From Bradyrhizobium hereditatis (GTDB taxonomy: Bacteria; Pseudomonadota; Alphaproteobacteria; Rhizobiales; Xanthobacteraceae): a DNA stretch of 64,000 bases. Under the pieces are notes generated by a model. The model searched no databases. It worked only from the letters and a program-made list of their open reading frames with translations, and was not told where the DNA came from. Both the position numbers and the translations under genes were made by a program. Positions 36,678-47,100 of the stretch are shown in pieces. The stretch spans positions 310,001 to 374,000 of the forward strand of contig NZ_JAGKJK010000002.1 of assembly GCF_020329435.1 (NCBI RefSeq), written 5' to 3'. Numbering within the stretch: position 1 is the first letter of the stretch; each line of letters opens with the position of its first letter.

Positions 36678-37124
36678 CTACCTCTCTTCAACTTCGATTT
36701 TGCCGCGAAGGAATTCAGCCGCCTTGGTCACAGCACGCAAGACGTCGGACTCGGCCTCACTCCATATCTCAACACCGCCTCTCGAATCCCCAACACGAGA
36801 CAGACCGCTTTGTGCAACACCGGCCCGGGCAGGCGGGCGCTCGAACACCAGTGAGGCGTGCAATGGCTGGTTCCGAGGTGAGTTGGGGTTGCCCGATCTC
36901 GCATGCTTGAAGGCATGCGCTACCCGATCCACTAGTGCAAAATCCTTGCTCTCCTTTCTGAACTGATCCCGGAGGTTCTGCGATCTGTGCGCCATGTAAT
37001 CGATGCAGTGAAAAGTTGCGACGCACGCCAAGAAGGCGCGACGGCGGGATGAGGGGTCATCGCGGAATTCCGCAATCGTCGGAGCGACGATTTCGCTCAA
37101 GTACGCACTAGCGTTGGCTTTCAT
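36678..37124 (-). CDS. Protein of unknown function
   Basis: A 148-residue protein not recognised. The N-terminal half looks helical (FRDDPSSRRRAFLACVATFH, then IDYMAHRSQNLRDQFRKE). The middle is Pro/Arg/Ser-rich and the C-terminus helical again. No membrane segment. An inverted repeat lies 46 bases upstream. Base composition is slightly less GC-rich than the core genes around it. Confidence 0.5.
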   Translation of the reverse strand: MKANASAYLSEIVAPTIAEFRDDPSSRRRAFLACVATFHCIDYMAHRSQNLRDQFRKESKDFALVDRVAHAFKHARSGNPNSPRNQPLHASLVFERPPARAGVAQSGLSRVGDSRGGVEIWSEAESDVLRAVTKAAEFLRGKIEVEER

Positions 37125-37514
37125 CTCGCTCGGCTCTTAACATCTTGAATCAGACAGGAACACAGTGACAACGTCCTCGGACGTTAACATAAGCGGCAGG
37201 GCACGCGCCGTCACCGGCGGAAGTGGAGCGACCGGGCCCGCAAATCTTCGAAGCGATCCAGAGCGGGATTGGGTTTGCCTGAGTGAACTGCACTTTCAAA
37301 ATGCCGAGGCCTTATCGTGAAAACTGTCGATCCTCAACGTCAACCCGTATAACAGGCGGTTGGTCACTCTATTTTGGACCTCGGGATGATAGAAGCAATG
37401 ATGATCCAAGCTCTAGCTGTTCGTCTCTGTGAAGTGGAAAAGCTTTCGGCCCTTTATCCGCTCTACCATCGTCTATTGCTCGCCTCTCTCTTCGCTCATT
37501 GCGAACCCCGCCAA
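37125..37514. other. Intergenic, relatively AT-rich region
   Basis: 390 bases with no gene recognised. It contains the inverted repeat listed next. Composition is lower in GC than the window average, as is the gene to its right. Confidence 0.4.
37170..37185. repeat. Inverted repeat AACGTCC-TC-GGACGTT
   Basis: A perfect 7-base dyad with a 2-base centre, 46 bases upstream of the unknown gene that starts at 37124. It has the size and position of a dimeric regulator's operator. No regulator gene is adjacent. Confidence 0.45.
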
Positions 37515-38288
37515 CTATGGACTCCTTGAAAGACCACCTAGTTCGTCCAGCATTTTGTATCCGATTTCTTCAACCACGCCAAAGTCAGCAAGCATCTGAA
37601 CATGAAATGCGAAATGCGCGGTGGTTTCTTTGATCGAGTGTGTAATCAGGGGCTCGAACACCAATAGCTTCTTTTGTTCAGCCGACAATCGCTCGTATTC
37701 AAAGCCATCGCCGCGCACAGAGAGTGCATCTGTCATTCGCCGCGAGAGATCATGATACAAGTCAACATTCTTCGTAGGTACACCTCCCGGCGGGATGTAA
37801 AGCGGAATGCGGTGAGCCAATGCATCCCTGTACTCAACAAGGTAATCCAGCCAAGGGTCAACCTCCTGAAGATATGCTTGCAAGTGGGTGCTTAAGGTCG
37901 CGCGCACTTCAGTGTGCTTTGCTCGCAACCCCACTCGATTACGGTGGATTCTTCCACTCAGCCCGCTTTCGTAAACCCAGACCCAAGCAAGATTGTCGAT
38001 GCCGCCGTAAACATTCGCGAAGAATGCTTGAATGTTGATCTGTGCATCATGCAGCACATCGCGATCCGGAACACGGTCCATCTCTGGCGGGATGAGCGTG
38101 AACACATTCTCTATGCACCGCCGTATCGTGCCCAGCCGCCGCATGTACCCGTGGTGGGCGTATTCTGCGGCCTGTTCACTATTAAACTCACGCTGTGCGA
38201 ATGTGAGAAGCAGGCGATTGCATTTCGGTTCGATTTCGCCGAGCTTCTCTTCAATTCCCGCTATCTGCTCGGGCGTAAGATACGCCAT
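37515..38288 (-). CDS. Protein of unknown function, possibly HEPN-like
   Basis: A 257-residue, mostly helical protein that I do not recognise. The segment YRDALAHRIPLYIPP contains R-x4-H (Arg154, His159), the arrangement of the active site of HEPN nucleases, near the end of a helical region. That is the only hint of function. Lower GC and different codon use from neighbours suggest horizontal transfer. No partner antitoxin-like gene overlaps it. Confidence 0.55.
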   Translation of the reverse strand: MAYLTPEQIAGIEEKLGEIEPKCNRLLLTFAQREFNSEQAAEYAHHGYMRRLGTIRRCIENVFTLIPPEMDRVPDRDVLHDAQINIQAFFANVYGGIDNLAWVWVYESGLSGRIHRNRVGLRAKHTEVRATLSTHLQAYLQEVDPWLDYLVEYRDALAHRIPLYIPPGGVPTKNVDLYHDLSRRMTDALSVRGDGFEYERLSAEQKKLLVFEPLITHSIKETTAHFAFHVQMLADFGVVEEIGYKMLDELGGLSRSP

Positions 38289-38616
38289 AGCTATTCTTTT
38301 TTCGCTCAGTTGCTGCTAGTTACCCGCCGCGGAGGCGCATTTGACGTGGAGATCAAAGGCCGCCCGCAGGAACTTCTCGGAACGCCGTTCTTGAAACGTG
38401 CTGTGGGTGGGGGACCGTTGGTACCGGGGAGCGCTACCGCCCTTCCCCACACCGACCAGATGTACGATATCTCATCCAATCCTTCGCAGTTCATGAACCG
38501 CACCGCGTTCACGTTACGGCCTTTGATATGCGCGCAGAAGTGGACACGAACTGCGTGGGGCATGTTCGGGCCGCCGCGCAGCGGGCTGCGTCCCAGAAAG
38601 CTGAACTGCGGCGTCG
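38289..38616. other. Intergenic region without a supported gene
   Basis: A minus-strand frame of 104 codons (38306-38620) overlaps the tetR end and looks like non-coding translation (many Pro, Arg and Ser). No RNA gene or repeat was recognised. Confidence 0.35.
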
Positions 38617-39219
38617 TCAACGTTTCGCCGACTGTTCTTCGAAAACTTTGACAGATACGTTCGCCACTTGCCGCAACGCTTCGCGATCGGCGCCTGATGA
38701 TGCCATCACGCCCATGCCGGCGGACACCGCCGAGAGATAGCGCGCCAGCGCGGCAGCGTCGGCGGTCGGCTTCAGATCGCCGTCCTTCTTCGCCCTGACG
38801 AAGCGTTCGCGCAACTGATCTTCGGTCAGTGCGCGGCGCGCAGCGAGCTCAAAGGGAACATTCTCCGAACCGGTACCGCAGGCAAGGCCGCCTTGCACGA
38901 GCAGGCAACCAGGCGGATTGTCAGGATCGGTTTGGCTGTCTGCGGTACCCATGAGCATCCGCTCCGCGACGTCGCGGGCGGTCGGCGCGCTCAAAACCTC
39001 CTCCATCCAGGCCGCACGTTTGGCCGTGTACCGATCGAGAGCAGCCTTCAGAAGGCCTTCCTTGTTTCCAAATGCCGCATAGAGGCTCGGCGGGTTGATG
39101 CCCATCGCCTCGGTCAGCTGCGCAATGGTCGCACCCTCATAACCATGCCTCCAGAAGACTTCCATCGCCTGATCCAATGCGGCATCGGCGTCGAATTCTC
39201 TCGGGCGCCCCATGGCCAT
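38617..39219 (-). CDS. TetR/AcrR-family repressor of the RND pump
   Basis: A 200-residue repressor. The helix-turn-helix is at residues 10-55 (ALDQAMEVFWRHGYEGATIA, then INPPSLYAAFGNKEGLL). The ligand domain has the GCLLVQG segment typical of this TetR branch. GGGAG precedes the start. It is divergent from the RND adaptor gene with 201 bases between, which is the standard arrangement for control of an efflux pump. Confidence 0.9.
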   Translation of the reverse strand: MAMGRPREFDADAALDQAMEVFWRHGYEGATIAQLTEAMGINPPSLYAAFGNKEGLLKAALDRYTAKRAAWMEEVLSAPTARDVAERMLMGTADSQTDPDNPPGCLLVQGGLACGTGSENVPFELAARRALTEDQLRERFVRAKKDGDLKPTADAAALARYLSAVSAGMGVMASSGADREALRQVANVSVKVFEEQSAKR

Positions 39220-39388
39220 CGCGTTACTCCCTTGAAGCCGACGCCGTTTTGAGCCCGGCGTTCAATCCTTTAACCTTCTGATCTATCGTGGTTCTTTTAT
39301 TTGACTTCCAGTCTTGCAGCTTGCGACATAAGATTTTCGTAGTATGCAGTACATAAGTGTCTTGCAGACTGCCGTCCAGCTCCACATC

Positions 39389-39404
39389 TGTAGCGAACGT
39401 TACA
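39389..39404. promoter_or_regulatory. Candidate TetR operator upstream of the RND pump
   Basis: TGTAGCGAACGTTACA is an imperfect palindrome (12 of 16 positions symmetrical) ending 16 bases before the adaptor start codon at 39421 and just before its ribosome site GGAG (39410-39413). Its placement suits repression by the divergent TetR protein. Confidence 0.4.
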
Positions 39405-39420
39405 TTTATGGAGCGCGCAA

Positions 39421-40662
39421 ATGCCCCCACCCGCTAATACTTTCCGTTCCGGCCGTTTCCGACGCGTTGTCGGCGGCGTTGCTATCATCGGCGTCCTCGT
39501 GGCGGCTGGTTCAATCGTGAGCGGCCGCTACTTTTATGCAGCCCAGGCGACCACAGGGACCGCACCCGAGCAGGCAATCTCCGTCACGATCGCGGTGATC
39601 GAGCCGCGTCGGACCGCGCTGTGGGACGACTTCTCTGGACGTCTCGAAGCCGTCAATCGCGTCGAGATCCGCCCACGCGTCGCTGGCGCGATCCTGTCGG
39701 CCAATTTTGCCGAGGGCGCACTCGTGAAAGCCGGCGATGTCCTGTTCAAGATTGACCCCGCGCCTTACGCCGCCGAAGTGGATAAGGCCAGCGCCCAGCT
39801 CGAGGCTGCAAAGGCGCGTGCGATCTTCACTGCCAGCGAAGTCGAGCGCGGCGCGCAGCTCGTCGGCAATGCCGTCGTCACGCGGCGCGATTTCGATCAG
39901 CGCGAGAACGCCAATCGCGAAGCGATCGCCAATGTGAAGGCGGCCGAGGCGACGCTGCAGACTGCGAAGCTCAATCTGAACTACACCGAGGTCCGCGCAC
40001 CCGTCGATGGCCGCGTCGGCAAGATCGAGGTGACCGTCGGAAATCTGGTGGCCGCAGGGACGGCCTCGCCGGTCCTAACCTCTCTGGTCTCGGTCAACCC
40101 GATCTATGCAAGTTTCGATGCGGACGAAGAGATCGTGCTGCGGGCGCTGAATTCCATTGCAGATAGTTCGGGCAAGCGCGGCAATCTTGATCAAATACCC
40201 GTCGAAATGACTACCTCTGGCGGCACATCGGCCAAAGGCCATATCCAGTTGATCGACAACCAGGTCAATGGTCAGAGCGGCACGATACGCGTCCGCGCGG
40301 TATTCCGGAACGATGATGGCCGCCTCATCCCCGGCCAGTTCGCGCGAGTACGGATGGGCCAGCCGCAGCAACAGACACTGGTGATGATCGACGAGCGAGC
40401 CATCGGCACCGACCAGGACAAGAAGTTCGTCATGGTGGTCGGCGACGACAACCGTGCAGTCTATCGCGGAATAACGCTCGGTGGCTCCGTCGACGGTCTC
40501 CGAATCGTGACTGATGGCCTGAAATCCGGTGACCGCATCGTCGTCAATGGCCTACAGCGGGTACGCCCGGGTGCGCTCCTTAAGACAGAAATTGCGCAGA
40601 TGGGCTCGCGCGGACCGCAGCAAGCATCGAACGACGGCAGCCAGCAAATCGTGCAGCGCTAA
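39421..40662 (+). CDS. RND efflux periplasmic adaptor (membrane fusion protein)
   Basis: A 413-residue MexE/AcrA-type adaptor. It has an N-terminal membrane anchor (about 17-36, no lipobox Cys), a beta-barrel/lipoyl segment (GRLEAVNRVEIRPRVAGAIL near 74), a helical hairpin, and the lipoyl return strand NYTEVRAPVDGRVGKIEVTV near 190. It links the inner-membrane pump to an outer-membrane channel. GGAG lies 7 bases upstream of the ATG. The pump gene follows by 26 bases; no outer-membrane factor gene is present here. Confidence 0.92.
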   Translation: MPPPANTFRSGRFRRVVGGVAIIGVLVAAGSIVSGRYFYAAQATTGTAPEQAISVTIAVIEPRRTALWDDFSGRLEAVNRVEIRPRVAGAILSANFAEGALVKAGDVLFKIDPAPYAAEVDKASAQLEAAKARAIFTASEVERGAQLVGNAVVTRRDFDQRENANREAIANVKAAEATLQTAKLNLNYTEVRAPVDGRVGKIEVTVGNLVAAGTASPVLTSLVSVNPIYASFDADEEIVLRALNSIADSSGKRGNLDQIPVEMTTSGGTSAKGHIQLIDNQVNGQSGTIRVRAVFRNDDGRLIPGQFARVRMGQPQQQTLVMIDERAIGTDQDKKFVMVVGDDNRAVYRGITLGGSVDGLRIVTDGLKSGDRIVVNGLQRVRPGALLKTEIAQMGSRGPQQASNDGSQQIVQR

Positions 40663-40688
40663 CTACCCGCAGCGCTTGGGGCATAGCA

Positions 40689-43600
40689 ATGAAACTTTCA
40701 AAGTTCTTCATCGATCGGCCGATCTTTGCCGGCGTTCTTTCAATCGTGATCTTTCTGGCCGGCCTGATCTCGCTCTTTGCCATGCCGATCTCGGAGTATC
40801 CGGACGTGGTGCCGCCCTCAGTGGTGGTGCGCGCGACCTATCCTGGCGCCAATCCGAAGGTGATCGCGGAAACAGTTGCAACGCCGATCGAAGAGCAGAT
40901 CAATGGCGTCGAGAACATGCTCTATATGAGCAGCCAGGCAACTACCGACGGGGCGATGACGCTGACCGTGACGTTCCGCCTCGGCACCGACCCCGACAAG
41001 GCGACGCAGCTTGTGCAGAACCGTGTGCAGCAGGCGGAGCCGCGCCTGCCGGCGGTTGTTCGCCAGCTCGGCATTATTACCAAGAAGAGCTCGCCCGACC
41101 TTACCATGGTCGTGCATCTGCTGTCGCCGAACAATCGCTACGACATGACGTATCTCCGTAACTACGCGGTGCTGAACGTCAAGGACCGTCTGGCGCGGAT
41201 CGACGGCGTCGGTGATGTCCAGCTCTACGGTGCCGGCGACTACTCGATGCGCGTCTGGGTCGACCCGCAGAAGACCGCCGAGCACGGCCTGACCGCAAAC
41301 GACATCGTGAGGGCGATCCAGGCGCAGAACGTCGAGGCCGCCGCCGGCGTGGTCGGCTCCTCGCCGAGCGTCAAGGGCATCGACCTTCAGATGTCGGTCA
41401 ACGCCGAAGGTCGGCTCGCAACGGAGGAGCAGTTCGGCGACATCGTGGTCAAGACCGGTTCGCGTGGCGAGGTGGTGCGATTGCGCGACATCGCACGCAT
41501 CGAATTAGGTGCGTCCGGATACGGCCTGCGCTCGCTGCTCGACAATAAGCCGGCAGTGGCGATTCCGATCTTCCAGGCGCCGGGCTCCAACGCCCTCCAG
41601 ATCTCCGACCACGTTCGCGCCACCATGGCCGAGATCAAGAAGAACATGCCAGAGGGCGTATCCTACCAGATCGTCTACGACCCCACACAGTTCGTGCGCT
41701 CGTCGATCGAGGCGGTGATCCACACCCTGCTGGAAGCGATCGCGCTGGTGGTACTGGTAGTCATCCTGTTCCTCCAGACCTGGCGGGCTTCCATTATTCC
41801 GCTCCTGGCCGTGCCGGTGTCGATCGTCGGCACATTCGCCGTGATGCACGTGTTCGGCTTCTCGATCAATGCGCTCAGCCTGTTCGGCCTGGTGCTCGCG
41901 ATCGGCATCGTCGTCGATGACGCTATCGTCGTGGTCGAGAACGTCGAACGCAACATCGAGGCCGGGCTTTCGCCGCGAGACGCCACCTACCAGGCAATGC
42001 AGGAGGTCTCCGGCCCCATCATTGCGATCGCACTGGTCTTGGTTGCCGTATTCGTTCCCCTCGCCTTCATCTCCGGCCTCACCGGGCAATTCTACAAGCA
42101 GTTCGCGCTGACGATCGCGATCTCGACCGTAATCTCCGCGGTCAACTCTCTGACGCTGTCGCCGGCGCTGTCGGCGTTGCTGCTCAAGGGCCACGATGAG
42201 CCCAAGGACAGGCTAACCCTCATTATGGAAAAAGGGCTCGGCTGGTTCTTCCGCGGCTTCAACCGCGTCTTCGCGCGCGCCTCGGAGAATTATAGCGGCA
42301 GCGTGTCCAAGGTGATCTCCGGCAAGGCCGCGGTGATGGGAGTCTATGTGCTCCTGATCGGCCTGACCGCCCTGCTCTTCCAGCAGGTGCCGAGCGGCTT
42401 CGTCCCAGGTCAGGACAAGCAGTACCTTGTCGGCTTCGCACGCCTGCCCGATGGCGCCACGCTCGACCGCACCGAAGACGTCATCCGCAAGATGAGCGAC
42501 ATTGCGCTGACGCAGCCCGGCGTCGAGAGCTCGGTGGCATTTCCCGGCCTGTCGATCTCCGGTTTCACCAACTCCTCTAACGCCGGAATCGTGTTCTCCA
42601 CGTTGAAGCCGTTCGACGAGCGCAAGGATGCCGCGTTGAGTGGCCCCGCTATCGCGGCCGAGCTGAACAAGAAATATGCCGGGATCCAGGAAGCCTTCAT
42701 CGCCATGTTCCCGCCGCCACCGGTCAACGGGCTCGGCACCATCGGAGGCTTCAAGCTCCAGATCGAGGACCGCGCCGGCCTTGGCTACGAGGCGTTAAAC
42801 GAAGCGACTAAGGCGTTTATGGCCGCGATGCAGAAGGCGCCGGAAATCGCCGGCGTGTTCTCGAGCTTCCAGGTCAACGTGCCACAGTTGTTCGCCGACA
42901 TCGATCGCACCAAGGCCCTCCAGCTTGGCGTTCCGGTGACGGAAGTATTCAACACGCTGCAGATCTATCTGGGCTCGTACTACGTCAACGACTTCAACAG
43001 GTTCGGGCGCACCTATTCGGTCTATGTTCAGGCTGACGCGCCGTTCCGTGCGCGGGCTGACGACATCCGCCAATTGAAAGTGCGCTCCGCATCCGGCGAC
43101 ATGATCCCGCTCTCGGCACTCCTGAAGATCTGCCAGAGCGCCGGGCCGGAGCGCGCGATTCGTTACAACGGGTTCCTGTCCTCCGACATCAACGCCGCCG
43201 CGGCTCCCGGCTATTCCTCGGGACAAGCGCAGGCCGCCGCCGAGCGCATCGCCGCTGAAGTACTGCCGCCCGGTTTTGCTTTCGAATGGACCGACCTGAC
43301 CTATCAGGAGTTCATCGCAGGCAATTCCGGCATCTGGGTCTTCCCGCTGGCGATTCTGCTGGTGTTCCTGGTGCTGGCAGCGCTCTACGAGAGCCTGACC
43401 CTGCCACTGTCGATCATCATGATCGTGCCAATGGGGCTGCTTGCCGCGATGTTCGGCGTCTGGATCTCGAAGGGCGACAATAACGTCTTCACCCAGATTG
43501 GTTTGATCGTGCTGGTAGGATTGTCTGCCAAGAATGCGATCCTTATCGTCGAATTCGCACGCGAGCTGGAATTCGCGGGCCGTTCGCCGATCCGGGCAGC

Positions 43601-43877
43601 GATCGAGGCGAGCCGCCTGCGGCTGCGTCCGATCCTGATGACCTCGATGGCATTCATCATGGGCGTCTTGCCCCTGGTGCTCTCGACCGGTGCCGGTTCG
43701 GAAATGCGCCGAGCTATGGGTGTCGCCGTCTTCTCGGGCATGATCGGGGTCACGGTATTTGGCCTGTTCCTGACACCCGTATTCTATGTTCTGCTGCGCA
43801 CCGTCACGGGACTGAAGCCACTGACAAACCATTCCGCCAGTGTAGCGGCCGGTCACGCGTCGGAGCCCGGTCGCTAG
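40689..43877 (+). CDS. RND (HAE1-family) multidrug efflux permease
   Basis: A 1062-residue inner-membrane proton/drug antiporter of MexF/AcrB type. The N-terminus (FFIDRPIFAGVLSI) is classic; the proton-relay residues are visible as the Asp pair in GIVVDDAIVVVENVERN (about 407-408) and the Lys in GLSAKNAILIVEFA (about 945). Two large periplasmic loops and 12 membrane segments are consistent with full length. Likely substrates are antibiotics, plant phenolics or solvents; not determinable. Confidence 0.93.
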   Translation: MKLSKFFIDRPIFAGVLSIVIFLAGLISLFAMPISEYPDVVPPSVVVRATYPGANPKVIAETVATPIEEQINGVENMLYMSSQATTDGAMTLTVTFRLGTDPDKATQLVQNRVQQAEPRLPAVVRQLGIITKKSSPDLTMVVHLLSPNNRYDMTYLRNYAVLNVKDRLARIDGVGDVQLYGAGDYSMRVWVDPQKTAEHGLTANDIVRAIQAQNVEAAAGVVGSSPSVKGIDLQMSVNAEGRLATEEQFGDIVVKTGSRGEVVRLRDIARIELGASGYGLRSLLDNKPAVAIPIFQAPGSNALQISDHVRATMAEIKKNMPEGVSYQIVYDPTQFVRSSIEAVIHTLLEAIALVVLVVILFLQTWRASIIPLLAVPVSIVGTFAVMHVFGFSINALSLFGLVLAIGIVVDDAIVVVENVERNIEAGLSPRDATYQAMQEVSGPIIAIALVLVAVFVPLAFISGLTGQFYKQFALTIAISTVISAVNSLTLSPALSALLLKGHDEPKDRLTLIMEKGLGWFFRGFNRVFARASENYSGSVSKVISGKAAVMGVYVLLIGLTALLFQQVPSGFVPGQDKQYLVGFARLPDGATLDRTEDVIRKMSDIALTQPGVESSVAFPGLSISGFTNSSNAGIVFSTLKPFDERKDAALSGPAIAAELNKKYAGIQEAFIAMFPPPPVNGLGTIGGFKLQIEDRAGLGYEALNEATKAFMAAMQKAPEIAGVFSSFQVNVPQLFADIDRTKALQLGVPVTEVFNTLQIYLGSYYVNDFNRFGRTYSVYVQADAPFRARADDIRQLKVRSASGDMIPLSALLKICQSAGPERAIRYNGFLSSDINAAAAPGYSSGQAQAAAERIAAEVLPPGFAFEWTDLTYQEFIAGNSGIWVFPLAILLVFLVLAALYESLTLPLSIIMIVPMGLLAAMFGVWISKGDNNVFTQIGLIVLVGLSAKNAILIVEFARELEFAGRSPIRAAIEASRLRLRPILMTSMAFIMGVLPLVLSTGAGSEMRRAMGVAVFSGMIGVTVFGLFLTPVFYVLLRTVTGLKPLTNHSASVAAGHASEPGR

Positions 43878-44169
43878 TGCAGGGCCACGCCGATCGAACC
43901 TCATGGAAGCGACCGAGCAGATCGGGACGCGGAAGGCACCGCACACGGCGAGCTTCTCCGCGGGCATTGTAGAACCGGGATGGCACCGCGATAGCTGGCG
44001 GAGGCCGCTCTAGGATGGTATTGTCTTGAGGAGCTGTTGAAGCTTCGAGACCGAGGATTTCGCTTACGCGATCAATCGCGGTCGAGACTATGGCGCTCGA
44101 AGAGATGCACTCCAAAGTCAAGCGGACGATCGCGCCTGCGGTCGGCTGGCGCGGAAAATGGAGGACGTT

Positions 44170-47100
44170 ATGGCGTCCTGGCGTGACGACAGGGTCAGGG
44201 CAACCCTGATCCGCGATGCAGCGGGAAGCGTCCAGCCGAGCAAGACACCACGGGCTTTTGCCGAGCTTCTATTCGGCCACACCAATAGCGAGGATCTCAC
44301 CAGCTACGATGCCGCGTCCCTCGCCTTCCTGGCGGAGCAGGCTTGGGAGCATGTGCAGCAACGCGCGGCAGGCCGTGCCGATATCCGCGTCATCAATCCA
44401 ATGATGCCGGACGGGCGCGAGATTTCCGTGCTCGAAGTTCTCAACGACAATATGCCCTTCCTCTTCGATTCGACCATGGCGGAACTCGCCGAGCAGGGCA
44501 TCGAAGTCACGCTGGTCGCCCATCCGATCGTAGCCGTCGAGCGCGACGCGTACGGCAAGCTGCTGCGTTTCTATGGCGAAACACTGCCCGAAGGGTCAAA
44601 GGGCGAGCGCGAAAGCCTCATCCATCTGCATATCGCCCGTCTCGACGCCGCTGACGACCGGCAGAAACTGATCGACGGCCTCACCAAGACGCTGAACGAC
44701 GTGCGCGCTTGCGTGACCGACTGGCGAGCCATGCGCGCCCGCGTCGAAGGGGCGATCAAGACCTTGAGCTCCAATCCGCCGCCGCTGCCGATCGACGATG
44801 TCGCCGAAGCCAGCCAGTTCCTGCAATGGCTGTGCGCCGACAATTTCACCTTCCTCGGCCTGCGCGAATATCGCTTCTCGCCCGACAGCGCTGCGTCGGA
44901 CGAGATCAGCAGCGGCGAAGGTCTCGGCATCCTGCGTGATCCTGATGTGAAGGTGCTGCGCCGCGGCACCGAAATGGTGGTGATGACACAGGAAATCCGC
45001 GAGTTTATGCGCGAGCCGACACTCCTCATCGTTGTCAAGGCCAATGTCAGCAGCCGCGTCCATCGTCGCGTCCGGATGGACTACGTAGGCATCAAACTGT
45101 ACACGCCGGACGGCCGGCTCGAGGGCGAACTGCGCCTCGTCGGTCTGTTCACCTCGGGCGCCTATACTCGTTCGGTGCGACAAATCCCCTACGTCCGCCA
45201 CAAGGTGGCGCAGGTGCTCGAGCGCGCCGGCTTCGACCCCAACAGCCATTCCGGCAAGGCACTGCTGCATATCCTCGAAGAATATCCGCGCGACGAGATC
45301 GTCCAGGTCGATGTTGAGACGCTCTATAATTTCGTCATGGAAGTCCTGATGCTTTATGAGCGCCCTCGCTTGCGGGCGTTGGCACGAGTTGACAAATTTG
45401 ACCGCTTCGTCTCCATCCTCGTGTTCATTCCGCGCGAGAAGTATGACACCGAGGTACGGACGCGTGTCGCCGCCTTCCTGGCCCAGGTGTACAAGGGGAC
45501 CTTGGCAGCCTCCTACGTGTCCTTCCCCGAAGGTCCGCTTGCGCGCGTCCACTACATCATCGGGCGCTATGAAGGCAAAACGCCGGTCGTCGAGCGCGCA
45601 ACGCTTGAAGGCGGGATCAGCGCAATCATCGCAACATGGGGCGACAAGCTGAAAGCCGCGCTTGCGGCCACCACTGACGGCATGCGAGCTCGCCTGCTCG
45701 CCAATCGTTATGCCCGGGCCTTTACCGGCGGCTATACGGAGATCTTCGACGCGCCACAGGCCATCACTGACATCGCCACCATCGAAAAGCTCAGCGCCGC
45801 TCGTCCCGTGGCGCTTTCGGTTTACCGCATCGACGGTGATGATCCGAGGCGTTTCGGCCTCAAGGTCTTTTCGCGCGGCACGCCGCTATCACTGTCCTAT
45901 CGCGTCCCGGTGATTGAAAATCACGGCCTGCGCGTCGTCAACGAGCGCACCTTTCAGATTACGCCCAGCGCCACGCCTGCACCCGCACCGGTTTGGCTAC
46001 ATGACATGACGATCGAGACCAATGACGGCAAGCCGATCGTTATTACCGAGGAATTCGGTCGTCGCCTGGAAGCCTCGATCATGGCGGTGGTGGGCGATCG
46101 CGCCGAATCCGACGGATACAACGCCCTCATCCTGCGCACGGGCTTGAGTTGGCGCGAAGTTTCGGCCATCCGCGCCCTCTCCCACTATCTGCACCAGATC
46201 CGCGCTCCGTTCAGCCAGGATTATATGTGGGGAACGTTGCGCAAGAACAGCGCCATCACCACCACCATCGTCGCGCTGTTCCAGGCTCGCTTCGACCCGC
46301 GCCTCGCCGTCACCAATGCCGAGCGCTCGGCGCGCGAGACGGCTCTTCTCGCCGAGATTGAGGAGCAGCTCAAATCCGTCGCCCTGTTAGACGAAGACCG
46401 CATCCTGCGCCGCTTCACCAATCTGGTGCAGGCCATCGTCCGCACCAACCTGTGGCAAATTGGCCTGGACGGACATCCGCGTCCGGTGATTTCCTTCAAG
46501 TTCGACGCCCGCAAAATCGATGACCTACCGGCTCCGCGACCGCTCTACGAGATCTTTGTCTATTCGCCGCGTGTCGAAGGTATCCATCTACGTTTCGGCA
46601 AGGTCGCGCGCGGCGGCCTGCGCTGGTCCGACCGGCCGCAGGATTTCCGCACCGAGATCCTCGGTCTTGTCAAGGCACAGCAGGTCAAGAACGCCGTCAT
46701 CGTGCCGGTCGGCGCTAAGGGCGGCTTCGTGCCCAAGCGCCTGCCGCCGCCCTCCAATCGAGAGGCCTGGATGGCGGAAGGCACCGAAGCCTATCGCATC
46801 TTCGTTCGCTCGCTGCTCGAACTTACCGATAATCTCGATGGCGACGCGATCGTGCCGCCCGATGACACCGTGCGGCACGACGAGGATGATCCGTATCTCG
46901 TCGTCGCGGCCGACAAGGGCACGGCGACTTTCTCGGACATCGCCAACGCGATCTCAGTCGAGAAGGGCCATTGGCTCGGCGACGCTTTCGCCTCCGGCGG
47001 CAGCCAAGGTTATGACCATAAGAAGATGGGCATCACCGCGCGCGGTGCGTGGGAAGCTGTCAAGCGCCATTTCCGCGAGCTCGGCACCGATATCCAGACC

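Noticed and set aside
38306..38620. Possible 104-codon gene between the HEPN-like gene and tetR
   Set aside because: Composition is non-protein-like, there is no ribosome site, and it overlaps the tetR end.
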